64,000 nucleotides of DNA, from positions 73,118,599-73,182,598 of the forward strand of contig CM046451.1 in NCBI GenBank assembly GCA_025506515.1. Reading direction: 5' to 3'. Source of the DNA: Flaveria trinervia (taxonomy: Eukaryota; Streptophyta; Magnoliopsida; Asterales; Asteraceae). How positions within the stretch are numbered: position 1 is the first letter of the stretch; the number at the start of each line of letters is the position of its first letter. This document shows positions 1-11,758 of this stretch, piece after piece. Made by a program: the position numbers and the translations under genes. The notes under the pieces were generated by a model. The model did no database searches, had not been told where the DNA came from, and saw only the letters and a program-made list of their open reading frames with translations.

Positions 1-703
1 ATACGACCCAGAGTCGTGTCATCCATGATCTCTAATGTCACCGCATCGTGGCTCTCCTTTGGTAGGGATGGCAACATCTCATTGAAGATCAGCTGCAAGA
101 ATCTGGGGTACATACAAAAACCCTCCTTCCCCTTGGCCTCCAGATTCTCCACCAGATATGAGAAGATCATGTTCGAGAAGCTAAAGGGGTGGTTCAACAC
201 CAGTGCCACATAGGCATTCTGAATCTGGTCTGACAGGTCATCAAACCCACCCCTCTGAGAAGCAATACACTTCAGGATCACATGCACCGAGTACTTATAC
301 TGGGGACACAGGTTGCTCTTGTTGAGCACACCTGAGTTGATGTCCCGAGCGTACTTAATCCCGAGAAAGCAACCTATGACTGTAAATGGATGTTGTCTGG
401 TGGGGTGATCAGTATCGTCCCCAAAATCAAAAACTCTCTGGATGTCAGCTGCTGTAATCTCAATATCATGACCATGAATGGAGCTCTATATGCTGTAAGG
501 CTCACGTGAACGGTCTACGGAGGCATTTTCCAGAAAGCCTGATGTAACGACCTGTAAGGAGTACACAGTGTGGATATGGCTTTATGTATCCAAGAACGTC
601 GAAGGAACGCAATGATCTCTGTAAACTCGGCCCCATTCCGAGTCGTATGGTCCAAATGAGCACATATATTGTGCTTTGGATTGATGGACCATCTATCAGC
701 CAT
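1..703 (-). pseudogene. ORF3 of element A, N-terminal part (runs off the window)
   Basis: The start codon is at 703-701 (protein begins MADRWSINPKHNICAHLD). The ATG is chosen because D (47400) and C (53198) keep the homologous start and all three have a splice-acceptor-like TTGTGTTWCAG just upstream. About the first 60 residues are open; beyond about 515 the frame is broken, although the next homologous segment (corresponding to D 47580-48100) is recognisable. Function is unknown. It is the additional ORF found 3' of pol in Maximus/SIRE-type elements, sometimes called env-like, but no signal peptide or membrane segment is seen in this part. It shares layout with ORF3 of E and J. Confidence 0.7.
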
Positions 704-707
704 TGAC

Positions 708-1248
708 CTGAAACACAAGACACAGAACCATTAGAAAGTCATACATTCAAAATTCAGTTCATGGTGTATAGTTTAAATTCAATATGATTCATTCGTGCGA
801 ATGAATCATGCGACTAAAGTCAGTCGGTTGTCCTTTCATGCGACTGAGCTCATTCGGGTGAATGAGACATGCGACTTAGTTCAATCTGTTGGCTGAGTCT
901 GCGATTGGTTCAGTCGGTCGACTGAGTTCATTCGCATGGTGCATTCGGCCGATTGACCCAATCGCAAGATTTAATCGTGCGATTGGAGTTCATCCGGTCG
1001 ACCAGTCGCTTGTCCCACTATTCAGTCGCCTGTGGTTCGAATCTTGACCAAATCAAGTAATTTAACATGGTTTAATGGTCCATTAGGCCTGCCATCTTGT
1101 CACTAATAACCTATTAAACTTAATTTTAACATTTTGTTTAGTTTATGTTGGCTATTAGGTCAATTACAGTCTGGTTCTTGTTTCACTCGAATATCACAAA
1201 TTTAGGTTCAATGTCTTCTGATTTCAGTAAGATTTCAATGCAATATAC
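708..1248 (-). other. Candidate intron in the ORF3 leader of A
   Basis: On the minus strand a donor ACAG/GTATATT at 1248 and an acceptor TTGTGTTTCAG ending at 708 bracket 541 nt. The acceptor lies 4 nt before the ORF3 ATG. C has the same pair at 53742 and 53203 (540 nt) and D at 46826 and 47395 (570 nt). The conserved positions are seen directly; that the intron is actually spliced is inference. Confidence 0.45.
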
Positions 1249-1710
1249 CTGTATAACCGTCAACCCATGTCAGAAGATCAATAAAGATGTAAAAACAAGG
1301 TCTAGAGGAATTTCGGCAGAGTAACGGTACTTGGTGCGATTTAGGAGCGATTGAGGGTGATGAGTGGAATGCGATCGACTATGGGCCTTTAAATACTGAA
1401 GTTGAGTTCAATCGGCCGACTGGCCTCATTTGCTCAGTTCATTCGGGCGACTAAGGCTCAGTCGTGCGATTGGCCCAGTCAGTCGCATTCAGTTGGCCGA
1501 CTGAGTCTCAGTCGGTCGACTGACTCATTCGTGCCCTTTCATTCGCACCTTCAGTTAACCGACTGACTCATTCGCACCCTTTCATTCGGTCGAATGGATC
1601 ATTCTGATAAGCCATTCTAGTGAATGGTGCAATCTCATGTCCAGTCATGCGAATGGGATCCATTCACATGGTTGGTCCATACTTATGATCCAGTCGTGCG
1701 AATGGGTTAC
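790..1710 (-). repeat. Two arrays of short palindromic words around a TATA box (A spacer)
   Basis: Dozens of 14-nt dyads of the form CARTCG-NN-CGAYTG or CATTCG-NN-CGAATG fill 790-1025 and 1405-1710. Between them, on the minus strand, lies a TATA-like TATTTAAA at 1395-1388. The same order (palindromes, TATA, about 700 nt with a second palindrome array, ATG) occurs in this family's LTR plus gag leader. The arrays could be transcription-factor sites or RNA hairpins; the TATA suggests a promoter for ORF3. Confidence 0.6.
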
Positions 1711-1771
1711 ACTTATGGACATTTAGCACTTAAACCCTTTTTACCTGTTGAAATTAACATTATGAGCATTT

Positions 1772-1905
1772 GATCATCTCAGACATGATCATTTTAACTC
1801 GAAAACTTTTTAATCACCTCAGACGTGATCCTTTTAAACAATTTAGTCACCTCAGACGTGACCCTTTTAAACTTTGAAAAAACATGTGGCCATCTCAGAC
1901 ATGAC
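1772..1905 (-). repeat. Array of four hairpins with a conserved 7-nt loop (A)
   Basis: Four dyads at 1772-1790, 1813-1829, 1846-1862 and 1889-1905 share, in element sense, the loop GTCTGAG and stems of 5-6 bp that differ in matched pairs (GATCAT/ATGATC, ATCAC/GTGAT type, GTCAC/GTGAC type). In three of them the outer or internal pair is a G-U only on the minus (sense) strand, as expected for RNA. Homologous arrays are in C (54265-54398) and D (46153-46289). Confidence 0.7.
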
Positions 1906-2485
1906 GCTTTTAGGCGAGTTAATCCGATACTGATTTTCATGATATAGTCCGACGAACAAACAAACTAAAATGACTAACTAACTAGAAACTTAAACTAAAT
2001 ACAAAAATAAAACTTTTTTTTGACTTTTTGTGAGAGATAAATCCTAAGATAGACATCTACTGGATTTGGTTCCAGAATAGGCAGCTTTAATTTAGTTTGA
2101 CCACACCTGGACCAATTTAATTTTGGAATCATACAGGCAAGTCAAATCATTTGTGACTTGTTATGAAAACCTTTTGATGCTCAATTCTTGGTTTTCATCT
2201 AAAGTCGTTAGCAAATTTAGGAAATCACACTGGTACTATTAGATTCCCACATTGATTTGAACTTTCAAGAATTGCAGCCACAATGATTGTCAGTATATTT
2301 GTCCTCTTAAATCCATACACAGACTTTAGACACAAACTGGTGATAGTTTTAGGTTTAATTACTTCAACTAACACTTTTGGATCCCACACTTATATGGTAA
2401 TCAACACTCCTCGGGAGCTTTTGAGCGGTCTACGGGTATTTTTACTAGAAGAGACTATTCTTAGAGCTTTCAAAGAGAAGCCAAT

Positions 2486-2592
2486 CCTCAGGTCAGTTCC
2501 ATCGCACAACAGAGAGGTGGCAAACAACAATGAATTCTAGAATATCTAGGTTATGCTTATCCTCAGGTCAGTGCCATCGCACAACAGAGAGG
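2486..2592 (-). other. Two copies of a 32-nt two-stem RNA hairpin motif (A)
   Basis: Copies at 2486-2517 and 2561-2592. In sense each reads: outer stem CCTC/GAGG, asymmetric-looking 6x6 internal loop TCTGTT/TGACCT, inner stem GTGC/GCAC (GTGC/GAAC in the first), 4-nt loop GATG. The second copy lies inside an additional outer stem (AGGTTGT with ATAACCT, one G-U). The same motif is in C, D and, with compensated stems, in H. The family is not one I recognise. Confidence 0.65.
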
Positions 2593-3153
2593 CATACAAC
2601 CTATCTTCTTGTTAGAGCAGCTAAATTTTCTTTTGCACAGAATGCACCAACAACATATGTCATTAGCTTGATAGCATTTGTCTTTCATTTTTTTCGTGCT
2701 TTGCTCTATTTATGGTCATCCGCACACATTTGTGACGTTTACATGCTCATTACCCCTTATTGGAATATTGTTGATTGTGTTAACCAGTGATAAGATGGAG
2801 CCCACAGTCAGTTGAACAACTTAGTTTGATCTTGAGATCACCAGTCAGGTCTAATCATCTATTGTGTTGAATCTACCGACATATCATTTGTGGTCTAGCA
2901 ACCTCTAGGTCTACTTTCTTTGTGTTACCTTAGTAGTTACCAGTTTTTCTATCATCTTCCCTTTTATATTGCTTAGACTACACAGACTTATACTTTGAAT
3001 TTTGCATCTTTTCTAAATTAAATTTTTAATGTCCCTTTTGATTTGTTCCTGTGTACTATCATTTTCCAAAGGTTGAATCGGTATCACAGATACGATCTAC
3101 CTTATATCAGCTATCCACTCCTTCCCCCTCATTTTTTTAATATTACTAGCTTA

Positions 3154-3167
3154 CCTACTCTCCCCTT
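3154..3167 (-). promoter_or_regulatory. PPT-like purine tract just after pol (A)
   Basis: On the minus strand AAGGGGAGAGTAGG lies about 130 nt after the pol stop. It resembles the purine tract normally found at the 3' LTR border, but here ORF3 and 3 kb of spacer follow. The equivalents are 44880-44893 in D and 55645-55658 in C. It may be a second (central) PPT or a relic of an old 3' end. Confidence 0.45.
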
Positions 3168-3294
3168 AAAATTCTAAAATCATACTGGATTTAATTATTT
3201 TAGGATTTTAACAGAGAGATAAATAACATGAATTTAATTTAAACAGAATACAATAATAAGGAATAATAAAAAAATATAACTACAATGCATCGGA

Positions 3295-4890
3295 CTACAC
3301 ATGATCATCATTAGGAATAACATCACATTTCTTTTTAACGCCATTGACCTCTAACAGATATAGAAAACGTGGTTTATCAAAGGCTTTTGTATAGAGGTCA
3401 GCGCATTGAAAGTCAGTATTATTTTTACCACATCGATTAAGTTCTTTTCAAAACAGTCTCTTATGAAATGATATTTAATACCGATGTGTTTGGTCTTTGG
3501 ATGTTGTACCGTATTTTTAGTTACTGCAATTGCAGCAGAGTTATCCACAAAGATAGGAGTAGAAGAAAACTTTAAACCATAATCCCGCATTTGCTGTTGA
3601 ATCGAGATGATTTGTGAACAGCAACTTGCAGCAGCAACGTATTCGGCTTCACAAGTTGACAATGCAACCGAGGTCTGCTTCTTACACTGGCAGGTAACTA
3701 ATCTCCTTCCAAAGAATTGACACCCTGCTGATGTAGACTTGTAGTTCATCTTGCAGCCCCCGTAATGCGAGTCACTATACGCCGTGAGCTCAAAGTCATC
3801 ATCATGAGGATACCACAACCCAAGTGTGGGTGTACCCTTCAGATAATGAAATATCCTTTTCACCCCGATCAGATGGTTAACCTTAGGCTTAGCATGATAT
3901 CTACAACATAACATGTAGCATACATGATATCAAGTCTTGAGGCACTGAGATATATGAGGGATCCAATCATTCCTCGGTACATTGTGGCATCTACCAGATC
4001 TCCATTTTCGTCAGGTGCTATATCATGATTTGTAGCAAGTGGAGTCCTAGCAGCAGAAGCATTCTCCATGTCAAACCGACTAAGAATGTCTCCCACATAC
4101 TTGGTCTGATGTAGAAAGATCCCATTTGGTGTCTGATCCACCTATAACCCGAGAAAGAATTTCATCTCCCCCATAGAACTCATCTCAAACTCTTTCTTCA
4201 TAACTGCTTCAACCTCTTTGCATAATTCTTCGTTCTTTGAACCAAAGATTATGTCATCGACATAGACTTGTACTAGCACTAGGTCTCCATCTTTTTCTTT
4301 GATGCACAGTGTGCAGTCAATGACCCCCTTGCGAAAGCCGTGTTTCACAAGATGAGTTGAGAGTTTCTCATACCAGGCCCTTGGAGCTTGATGAATCCCA
4401 TATAAGGTCTTGTTGAGATTGTAAACTCTGTCCCGATGATAAGGATCTTCAAATCCCTCGGGTTGACTGACATAAACTGTCTCTCGAATTCCCCATGAAG
4501 GAATGCACTCTTCACACCTAATTGATAGACTTTAATCTTCATATACGATGCATAGGCAAGGAAGATATGGATGGCTTCCATCCTTGCCACTGGTGCAAAC
4601 ACTCCATTATATTCAATCCCCTTGACTTGGCGAAATCCCTGAACAACCAGTCAAGCCTTGTTCCTGATAATAACCCCTTGGTCATCCTTCTTGCATTTCA
4701 AGACCCATTTGGTGCCAATGACCTTAGCACCTTTAGGTCTATCTACCAGAGTCCATACAACTAACTTCCTGAACTGAAGAAGTTCATCTTGCGTGGCACT
4801 CACCCATGCCTCATCGTTTAGTGCATCACTGATGTATTTTGGCTCAAACTACGAAACAAAACACCGATAAGCAGCATCATGAATGTATCC
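3295..4890 (-). pseudogene. pol of A: reverse transcriptase and RNase H
   Basis: RT begins near 4890 (FEPKYISDAL-type start), passes the GTKWVLKCKKDD block and the VFAPVARMEAI block, and has an intact catalytic YVDD at 4253-4264. The first catalytic Asp of the usual YQLDVKSAFL block is changed to Gly (YQLGVKSAFL), and the block after FLHGEF is frameshifted. RNase H is at about 3914-3351, with the AYSDS, STCEAEY and FVDNSAA acidic motifs. The last 20 codons are shifted out of frame, but the normal pol end is recognisable, with a TAG at 3297-3295. The enzyme copies element RNA to DNA in the particle; this copy cannot. Confidence 0.85.
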
Positions 4891-5301
4891 CTTTTCCATA
4901 ACAGATGCATAATTAGCTGAGTACAGCTGATTTCAGGTTTGTACTCCTGATCTGACATCCCCAATGATATTGTCTAAGGGATGATAGACGTGTAGACGTG
5001 ATCCTGGAGTACTAGGAATAGCTACCTCAGAGCCAAGATTATGAACATTTGGTTCTGCATCTGAGGTAGAAGGAGTTTGAGGTTCGAAGTCGAAGGTGCA
5101 TCACCGTTAGATGCTTGTGGACTTTCAGGAACTGGAACCTGTTCTCCTGATTGTTCTGGTCATCTTCTTCAGCCTAATCTTCAGAGGAGGAGTCACTGTC
5201 ATCGACTACTCCCCCTCATTGAGTACATGATTCTCCCTATGAACTCGATGATGTTGAATCAAGAGATGGTGTATCGAAGATATCATACATCATTCGAGTA
5301 G
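4891..5301 (-). other. Inter-domain linker between integrase and RT (A)
   Basis: This 400-bp piece reads, with breaks, as a Ser/Thr/Asp/Glu-rich linker, with short acidic runs and the conserved step that ends in a MEKGYIHDAAYRCFVS-like stretch before RT. D 42850-43340 and C 57330-56860 contain the homologous linker. It has no recognisable domain. Confidence 0.55.
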
Positions 5302-6720
5302 CTAACTCATCATTAGAATGAGAGATAGGGATCTTGAAGGACTTAAAGAATCCATCATTGTCGAAAAAGTAGGTGGGTCGTTTGCCAGTAGGTGGTGTGG
5401 TATATCTCTAAACATCAACATTACACCACACTTCTACTAAACCCGTTGAGTTGTTGTAAACTCTCTTGTTCAGTATGTTGTATCCTAAGAAGATCCCTTC
5501 ATCAGTCTTGTCGCTAAATTTTCCTTCTTGAGTTTTTTCAGAAGTGTGCACGACGCGCCAAATGGTTCGAGATACTCCAGATTCGGTTTACGTCGTTGTA
5601 GTACCTCGTAACATGTCTCTCCGTCGCGCTTGACTATCAGAACTCGATTCAGGTGTATAACATTGCATTAGCCACTGCCTCATTCCAGAATTGGATAGGC
5701 AGTTTCGAGTCTGCCAGCATTGTCCGTGCTGTGTCTATCAAGCTTCTGTTCTTTCTCTCAGCAACACCATTCATCAGGCATGTAGGCAGAAGTGAACTGA
5801 TGCAGAATTTCCTTTTCCGTGCAATAAGCCTCCATCCACTGATTCTTGAATTCAGTCCTGTTGTCTGAGCATACTTGTCTCACCTTCAGCTTGTAGAGAG
5901 ATTCCATGTGGTTACTAACTCCTTGAATGAACAAAGTTTCTGATTTGGACTTCAGAACATTACCCAAGAGAATCTTGTGTAGTCATCAGTAACCACAAAA
6001 TAGTACAAGTCGCCTGCAATGCTCTTTGTACTGACTGGACCAAACAGATCCATGTGAAGAAGTTCAAGAGGAAGCTCGAAGAATGAACTTTCTTTTCCTT
6101 ATGAGTCTTCTTCGTCTGTTTGCCTTTCTTGCATGCTACACAGAAATCAGGAAGTTGGAAGTTTTTGACGTTAACACCTCGCACTAGATCCTTCTGACTC
6201 AAGTGATTCATCTTCCATTGATTTATATGTCCCATTCTCCTGTGCCAGGAAATGGAGTCCTTCTCAGTAGCATTCAATAGGAAGCACTGAACTTCATGAT
6301 CCATTGTAGAAGCCGTTGAGAGATCCAAAATATAAAGGTCTTTAGATCTTGAAGCTGTCATCAGAACTTGGTCCTCCAGAATCACATAGTCTTTCTTTAG
6401 GACATAACATTTCTTGGTGTCAAATATGACTTTAAACCCTTTATCACAGATTTGGGAAACAGAAAGTAGGTTGTTTTGAAATTGTTGAATGTAGTTCACC
6501 TTGTCAAACTTAACTTTCTGATTTCCAACTTCTCCCTGAGCTATGATATAGCCTCCCTTGTTTCCAGCAAACGAAACATGCCCTCCTTTTATTTGCTTGA
6601 CGTTTTGATAAAAGAGCCCTGTTTCCTGTCATGTGCCTGGATGCTCCGCTGTCTACAATCCACGTGTTGGTTTTAGCACTGTAGCGAACACCCTGCACAT
6701 ACAATATAAAACATTAGTTT
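5300..6720 (-). pseudogene. pol of A: protease, GAG-pre-integrase and integrase
   Basis: An aspartic protease motif WIVDSGASRHMTG lies near 6670-6620, followed by the GAG-pre-integrase region (LLSVSQICDKGF, HRRMGHIN, CVACKKGKQ) at 6499-5960 and the integrase core (frame-shifted DLFGPVS equivalent near 6040, VTDDYSRF-type text, then CSDNRTEFKNQ, where the usual SDNGTEF has Gly to Arg). Frameshifts near 6100, 5965 and 5770 break the chain. The C-terminal integrase part (YELLQRRKPN-like, then IFLGYNIPNK) is readable down to about 5420. Product role: polyprotein processing and integration of the cDNA. Confidence 0.8.
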
Positions 6721-9055
6721 AGGTTAGGAACCCAGCCTTTACTGGCTTGGGTTTCCCAGAGGCAACACACATCATGAATTCAACCGATTGACCCTTAAAG
6801 GGTGAGGGTAGCTCAAGTTCCTTCTTGTCATCATTATCAGACACAGAGGATGATTTCCCTTTTCATAAGCCCAGATTGTGCAATGCTTGTTTGTGATAAA
6901 TAGTCGACTGGCTATAATGGGTTGAACGTTAGGTTCACAAGTTCTTCTAGTTGGAGTTAAAGAACTCCTCTTAGAATACCTATGTTTTGAATCCTGAAGT
7001 TCAATCTTCTTCCTAGGTGTCTGATTGTAAGGACAAAAGGAAGCAATGTATCCACACTCTCCACAGTTGTAGCACGACTTGCTATCAACTTCATGATTAA
7101 CTTTCTTTGTGGGGATATGTGTGACACCCTAGTAATATCACTTAGTTTAGGTTTTGACTCTGTTTCTTTTGATGTTTTCTTCTGTTTAAAAAAATCAATT
7201 GTTTTAACATTTTTAACATCTTTTTCCTTTTGGTTAACTGGTTTTTGACATGAAGCTTGTGAAAGATTAACATCAGCACCCTTTTAGATTCAGATTTGAC
7301 TTTGTTTGACTCGGACTTTATAAAACTCTATTTGCTTCAGTGCACAATTTCAAATCCTTTATTAGGCTATCATTATGATCTAGCAACCTAGCAAATCTCG
7401 TCTATGCTTTCTCTAAATTTATCACAGTCAGAACAAGCATGATTTTTGAAAAGTTGGTCAGTAGAACTTACCTGAGAAGGTTCTCATGAGGTAGTCATCA
7501 GTGCAGCATCAGATGTCTCTGGTTCTAGTGATTCTTTTTCTTTGTTGTAGACGTTCCTTCTTCAAGCTTGTAGCTGACCTCTATTGTAGTTTCTTCACTA
7601 TGTGACATCGCTATCTCAACTGCTATATCTTTCACTTGAGGAATCATCATCTAAGTCATCCACGCTTGCAATATTGGATTCACCCGGAGATACAAACCTA
7701 AAGCTCCAGTCCTGTCCTTCATCATCATGGGCAGTCAAAGCTTTTGGATCCTTGCTTGATGATGTAGAACTGCTAGCTTGCTTGTCTTGACGAGATGAAG
7801 GATGAGAATGGATTCCCGTTTCCAGCTTCTTTGGCTTCACACATTCTTTTTGAAGTGCCCCTTTTGTCCACAGTTGAAGCAAGTCACCTTGCTCTTGTCA
7901 AAACCAAAAGTAGTGTCCTTAGTAGCAACCAAGTTTTGTCCGGTCTTCTTCACGAACTTCTTTGCTCTCCGGACAGCACTTGCTAAGGCCCACATAAATC
8001 CCATCCTTTCCAGTTTATCGTCTCATCAACCTGCTCGTAGTCCTCATCTGCCGGATGGCAGTTTCCAATTTTTCCAGCAGTGAGGTCCATCATAGGAATG
8101 GACCACTGCTGCCAAGAGATCCATGTGCTCTCAAGCTACTTCTACTGTCACGTTTCCAAGATTCTCAGTCTGGTAGCATTTGCTTCGGATCCGATATATT
8201 GGGTACTAGAAGACCCTGACGTTTCTGATCCTGATGAGAGACTTGTGAAGGACTAGATGAGCTTGACACAAAAGCAGTCTGAAGAGGTGCTCCAGATGTC
8301 TTAACTTGAGAAGTGGCATTGTACAAAGCTAGTTTCTGAGTGTACGAAGACTTCTGAGCTCGATACTTCATCCTTAGTGCTTCTTCTCGCAGCTTTAGTA
8401 TGAAATCATTGATGTCCAACTTTGATAGCAATCCATTCTATCTCAGATTTGACACAAAAGAAGCCCAACTTTCTAGCAACCCGTCAGCAAAATTTGACAC
8501 TTTATCTTCCATGGTAGTTGTGACAGCATGTGTGTGCAGCTCGCTCATCAAATGGTAGAATCTATCAATGACATCGTCTAAACTCTCTTTTCCCATCGAT
8601 GAAAAGTTGTCAAATTCTTTCTTCAGTTTCTTAGCTTTAATTGCCTTCAACGAAGCATTCCTGTCATATCTTTTTTCCAGCTCATCCAATAACTTCTTGG
8701 CTTGTTTATTCTCTGAGAATTGGTGAAAAATGTCCTTAGGGATAGACTGTGTTAGCAATGCATATACTCTCTTTTCAGCATTATATTTAACATTCTGTGC
8801 ATCAGTCATTCCTCCTAGAGTAAGTTTCACCCCATCTACTCCCACCGGCATACTATACCCAATCACGATAGCTTCCCACAAATTTGGATCCACTCCATTG
8901 AGGTAGATCTCAAAACGTTGTTTCCAGTGGGGAAACTCATCTAACGTTAAGAGTTTTGGTGGTTTATTATGATTCCCCACCTCACTCTCAAGCAACAATA
9001 GGTTTTGGATCCTTGAGTCCTTGCCGACAGTAAACGCTAACATATGATCTTCCAT
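6721..9055 (-). pseudogene. gag of A with two zinc knuckles and coiled-coil linker
   Basis: The start is the ATG at 9055-9053 (protein MEDHMLAFTVGKDS). The copia-type gag domain (PPKLLTLDEFPHWKQRFEIYL, QSIPKDIFHQFSE, FSSMGKESLDDVIDRFYHLMSE) is open to 8438; a stop and shift separate it from 8431-8165. The first knuckle (CFNCGQKGHFKK) is near 7876-7835 and is broken by a frameshift in an A-rich run before its last Cys. A degraded coiled-coil linker follows (7600-7300). The second knuckle at 7033-7074 reads CYNCGECGYIASFC, with Tyr in place of the zinc-binding His. Gag packages the genomic RNA. Confidence 0.85.
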
Positions 9056-9084
9056 CTCGATTAACTTTAAAGTGTACTAAACAA

Positions 9085-9340
9085 ATTGTCAAACTGGTGT
9101 GACTGGGTGATGCGAATGGGCTATCCGTGCGAATGAACTATGCGATTGGTTCAATTCTGCGGCTGAACTAAGCGATTGGTTCAGTCGCGCCAATGAAGCT
9201 GATGCGTATGAACACTGCGAACGGATGGTTCAGTCGTACGAATGGAGATATGACTCAGTCCAATCGTGCGTCTGGTGTATGCGAATGAAGTCCAGTCGTG
9301 CGAATGGCTCACTCGTGCGACTGAAGCTGCTGTTTTGCGA
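9085..9340 (-). repeat. Palindromic word array in the gag leader of A
   Basis: The 5' leader just before the gag ATG is filled with the same dyads as the ORF3 leader (CAGTCG, CATTCG or CAATCG arms facing CGACTG, CGAATG or CGATTG). Its position relative to the start codon is like the 790-1025 array before ORF3. Confidence 0.6.
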
Positions 9341-9537
9341 AAATGTCTAGGTTAAACGTGTTTTAGCCGTAAAAATTCAAAATTTCGCAAACCCTAATCG
9401 CCTAAGGTCGTAGAAACCGAAACTTGATGAGCAAGGAACGTCTAAGACAACTTTTGACACAAAATATTGTGTTTTTTAGTGTAAAAACACAAACTTTTTA
9501 TCAATCTTGATTGAATCAGACATAATCAAGAGCCAAT

Positions 9538-9549
9538 GCTCTGATACCA
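9538..9549 (-). promoter_or_regulatory. Primer-binding site of A (initiator tRNA-Met)
   Basis: The minus strand reads TGGTATCAGAGC, complementary to the 3' end of plant initiator tRNA-Met, 2 nt inside the LTR end. This is the standard copia minus-strand primer site and it fixes the element's orientation. Confidence 0.9.
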
Positions 9550-9551
9550 CT

Positions 9552-10262
9552 TGTTAGGACCTGGTATTTGAACGAAATACCGAATGATTAATGTGTAGAC
9601 CAAACCAAATAGTGCGAAATCCTATTTGATTGGCGATCCAATCAGTGAGAACGCACGTAGAATCAATAAAGTATCGATTAGGAATTGATCTACAGCATTC
9701 TATGAACTTGGAGTATCAACTTGGAGGCTTCTGGACGGCTAGGGTACGTCTGGAGTCGAAATAGAATGATGCTCTCTTTTTTCCATGAATTGGGTTGTAT
9801 TTATAGGTTAGTATTGTTCATTCGGGCGACTGAACCATTAGTATGGTTCGGTCGTGCGATTGAACCATGCGGTTGATTCATCCGCAAAAATGAGTGTTCA
9901 GTCTTGCGACTGAGCCAATCTTATGTACAATCATACGACTGATCCAGTCTCCTAGTTCAGTCATGCGACGGAGTCATTCGTATGAAGTTATTCATGCGTA
10001 TGGTCCATTCGCATGACCATCGCATGACAACTTCATTTTGTTAAGTTTGAATGTATTAATTAATATAACATTATGTGTATCAATTCAAACAACCACAAAC
10101 CTAATTAACCAATTCAACATTGACTCATTAATGAAATATTAAACATTATAAATAACAAACAACCAATATCATTTCATTAATCATTCAAAACATTACATCA
10201 GAATCAGACAAACAAGATCTATTACATTCTTATCATGATCTAGAGACATAAATGTATCAACA
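9552..10262 (-). repeat. 5' LTR of A (711 bp)
   Basis: In element sense it begins TGTTGATACATTTATG at 10262 and ends CCAGGTCCTAACA at 9552, i.e. TG...CA. A palindromic word array is at 9815-10025 and a TATAAATA box at 9805-9798, about 740 nt before the gag ATG. The outer border is fixed because B's integrase text resumes at 10263, the inner border by the PBS. B's LTR (14846-15587) is homologous throughout. Confidence 0.85.
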
Positions 10263-11575
10263 GCCCTTTTCCAGCAGGCGATGTGATATATCTCTGAACA
10301 TCAACATTACACCACACCTCTACTTGGCCTGTAGAGTTGTTGTAAATCTCTTGTTCGGTATGTTGTATCCTAGAACGATACCTTCATCACTCTTCTCACT
10401 GAATTTTCCCTCCTGAGCCTTCTTCAGTAAGGTGCACGGAGCGCCAAATGGCTCGAGATATTCCAAGTTAGGTTTACGTCGCTGTTGTAACTCATAGCAC
10501 GTTTTTCCATGCCGGTTTACTACCAAAACTAGATTAAGGGTATAACATGCATTTGCCACTGGTTCATTCCAAAATTGGATAGGTAGTTTCGAGTGTGCCA
10601 GCATAGTCCGTGCCGTCTCTATCAAGTTGCGGTTCTTCCGTTCAGTAACACCGCTCATCTGAGGGGTATAAGCCGAGGTAAATTGATGCGCAATTCCCTT
10701 TTCCATGCAATAGGCCTCCATCCTCTGATTCTTAAACTCGGTTCCATTGTAAGAGCATCCCTGTCGTACCTTCAGCTTGTATAGGGATTCCAGTGTAGTT
10801 ACCAATTCCTTGAAGGATTCCAATGTTTCTGATTTGGATTTCAGAAACATTACCCAAGAGAACCTTGAGTAGTCATTGGTAACAACATAGCAATACAAGT
10901 CGCCAGCAATGCTTCTGTACTGACTGGACCAAATAGATCCATGTAAAGAAGTTTAAGAGGAAGTTCAATAGAATGAACTTTGTTTTCCTTATGAGATTTC
11001 TTGTCTGTTTTCCCTTTTTGCATGCAACACAGAAATTTGGGAGTTGAAAGTTTTTGAAATTACTCCTCTCACAAGATCATTCTGGATCAAGTGATTCATT
11101 TTTCTAGGATTTATATGTCCCATTCTCCTATGCCAGGAGATGGAGTCCTTCTCAGTAGCTTTGGACAAGAAGCATTGGACTTCACGATCCGTTGTGGAGG
11201 CCTTTGAGAGATCCAAGACATAAAAATCATTATATCTTGAAGCTGACATTAGTATCTGGTCCTCTGGGATCACGTAGTCCTTCTTTAGAATGTAACACCT
11301 CTTGTTGTCAAAAACTACCTTGAATCGTTCTGAAAGCAAGTTATTTTGTAATTGTTGAGCATAGTTTACCTTGTCAAACTTAATCTTCTCATTTTCCACT
11401 TCTCCTTGGGTTGTGATGTACCCACCTTTGTTTCCAGCAAATGAAACATGCCCTCCTTTAATTTGTCTGACATTTGATAAGAGAGCTCAGTTCCCTGTCA
11501 TGTGCCTGGATGCTCCGCTATCTACAATCCACGTGTTAGTCTTAGCACTATAGAGAACACCCTGCACATTCAATG
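10263..11575 (-). pseudogene. pol of B: protease, GAG-pre-integrase and integrase (cut by A)
   Basis: Protease motif WIVDSGASRHMTGN at about 11540-11490 ends in a stop. GAG-pre-integrase is at 11399-10989, with a 7-residue gap where the usual SVSQICDKG should be (LLSERFKVV). Integrase is at 10898-10320, with VTNDYSRFSW, CSYNGTEFKNQ (usual SDNGTEF: the catalytic Asp is changed to Tyr) and TPQMSGVTERKNRNL. The DLFGPVS block falls in the frame break just before 10898. The copy is inactive and stops 60 bp before the A insertion. Confidence 0.85.
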
Positions 11576-11758
11576 AAAACATTATTTCATGTTAGGAACC
11601 CAAGCCTTAACTGGCTTGGGTTTCCCTGAAGCATCACACATCATAAACTCAACCCACTGACCCTTTGAGGTTGAAGGTTGATCAGATTTCTGTTTGTTCT
11701 TATTTTTAGGCACTAAGGAGGTTTTTTCTTTCTATTTTCCAGATTTGTGTAATGCTGT

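Larger units (their letters stand above)
1..10262 (-). mobile_element. Element A: family-1 Ty1/copia (Maximus/SIRE-like), 5' LTR to ORF3, 3' end outside window
   Basis: Read on the minus strand, this is one element in order: 5' LTR (9552-10262), initiator-Met primer site, gag from 9055, protease-integrase-RT-RNase H down to a pol stop at 3295, a 2.6-kb spacer rich in RNA-type hairpins, and the first 700 bp of ORF3, which runs off the left edge. The 3' LTR is therefore not visible. It interrupts element B: B's integrase text stops at 10263, exactly where A's LTR begins with TGTTG. Stops and frameshifts are present in gag, integrase and RT, so the copy is dead. Lineage is assigned from RT text and the presence of an ORF after pol. 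Confidence 0.9.

Noticed and set aside
790..1710. CRISPR array or centromeric satellite
   Set aside because: There are no constant repeats with unique spacers and no fixed period; it is a eukaryotic retrotransposon leader.
2283..2790. Two plus-strand open frames in A's spacer
   Set aside because: They are not conserved in C or D as protein (C 54857-55314 differs by shifts), while the RNA hairpins in the same place are conserved.
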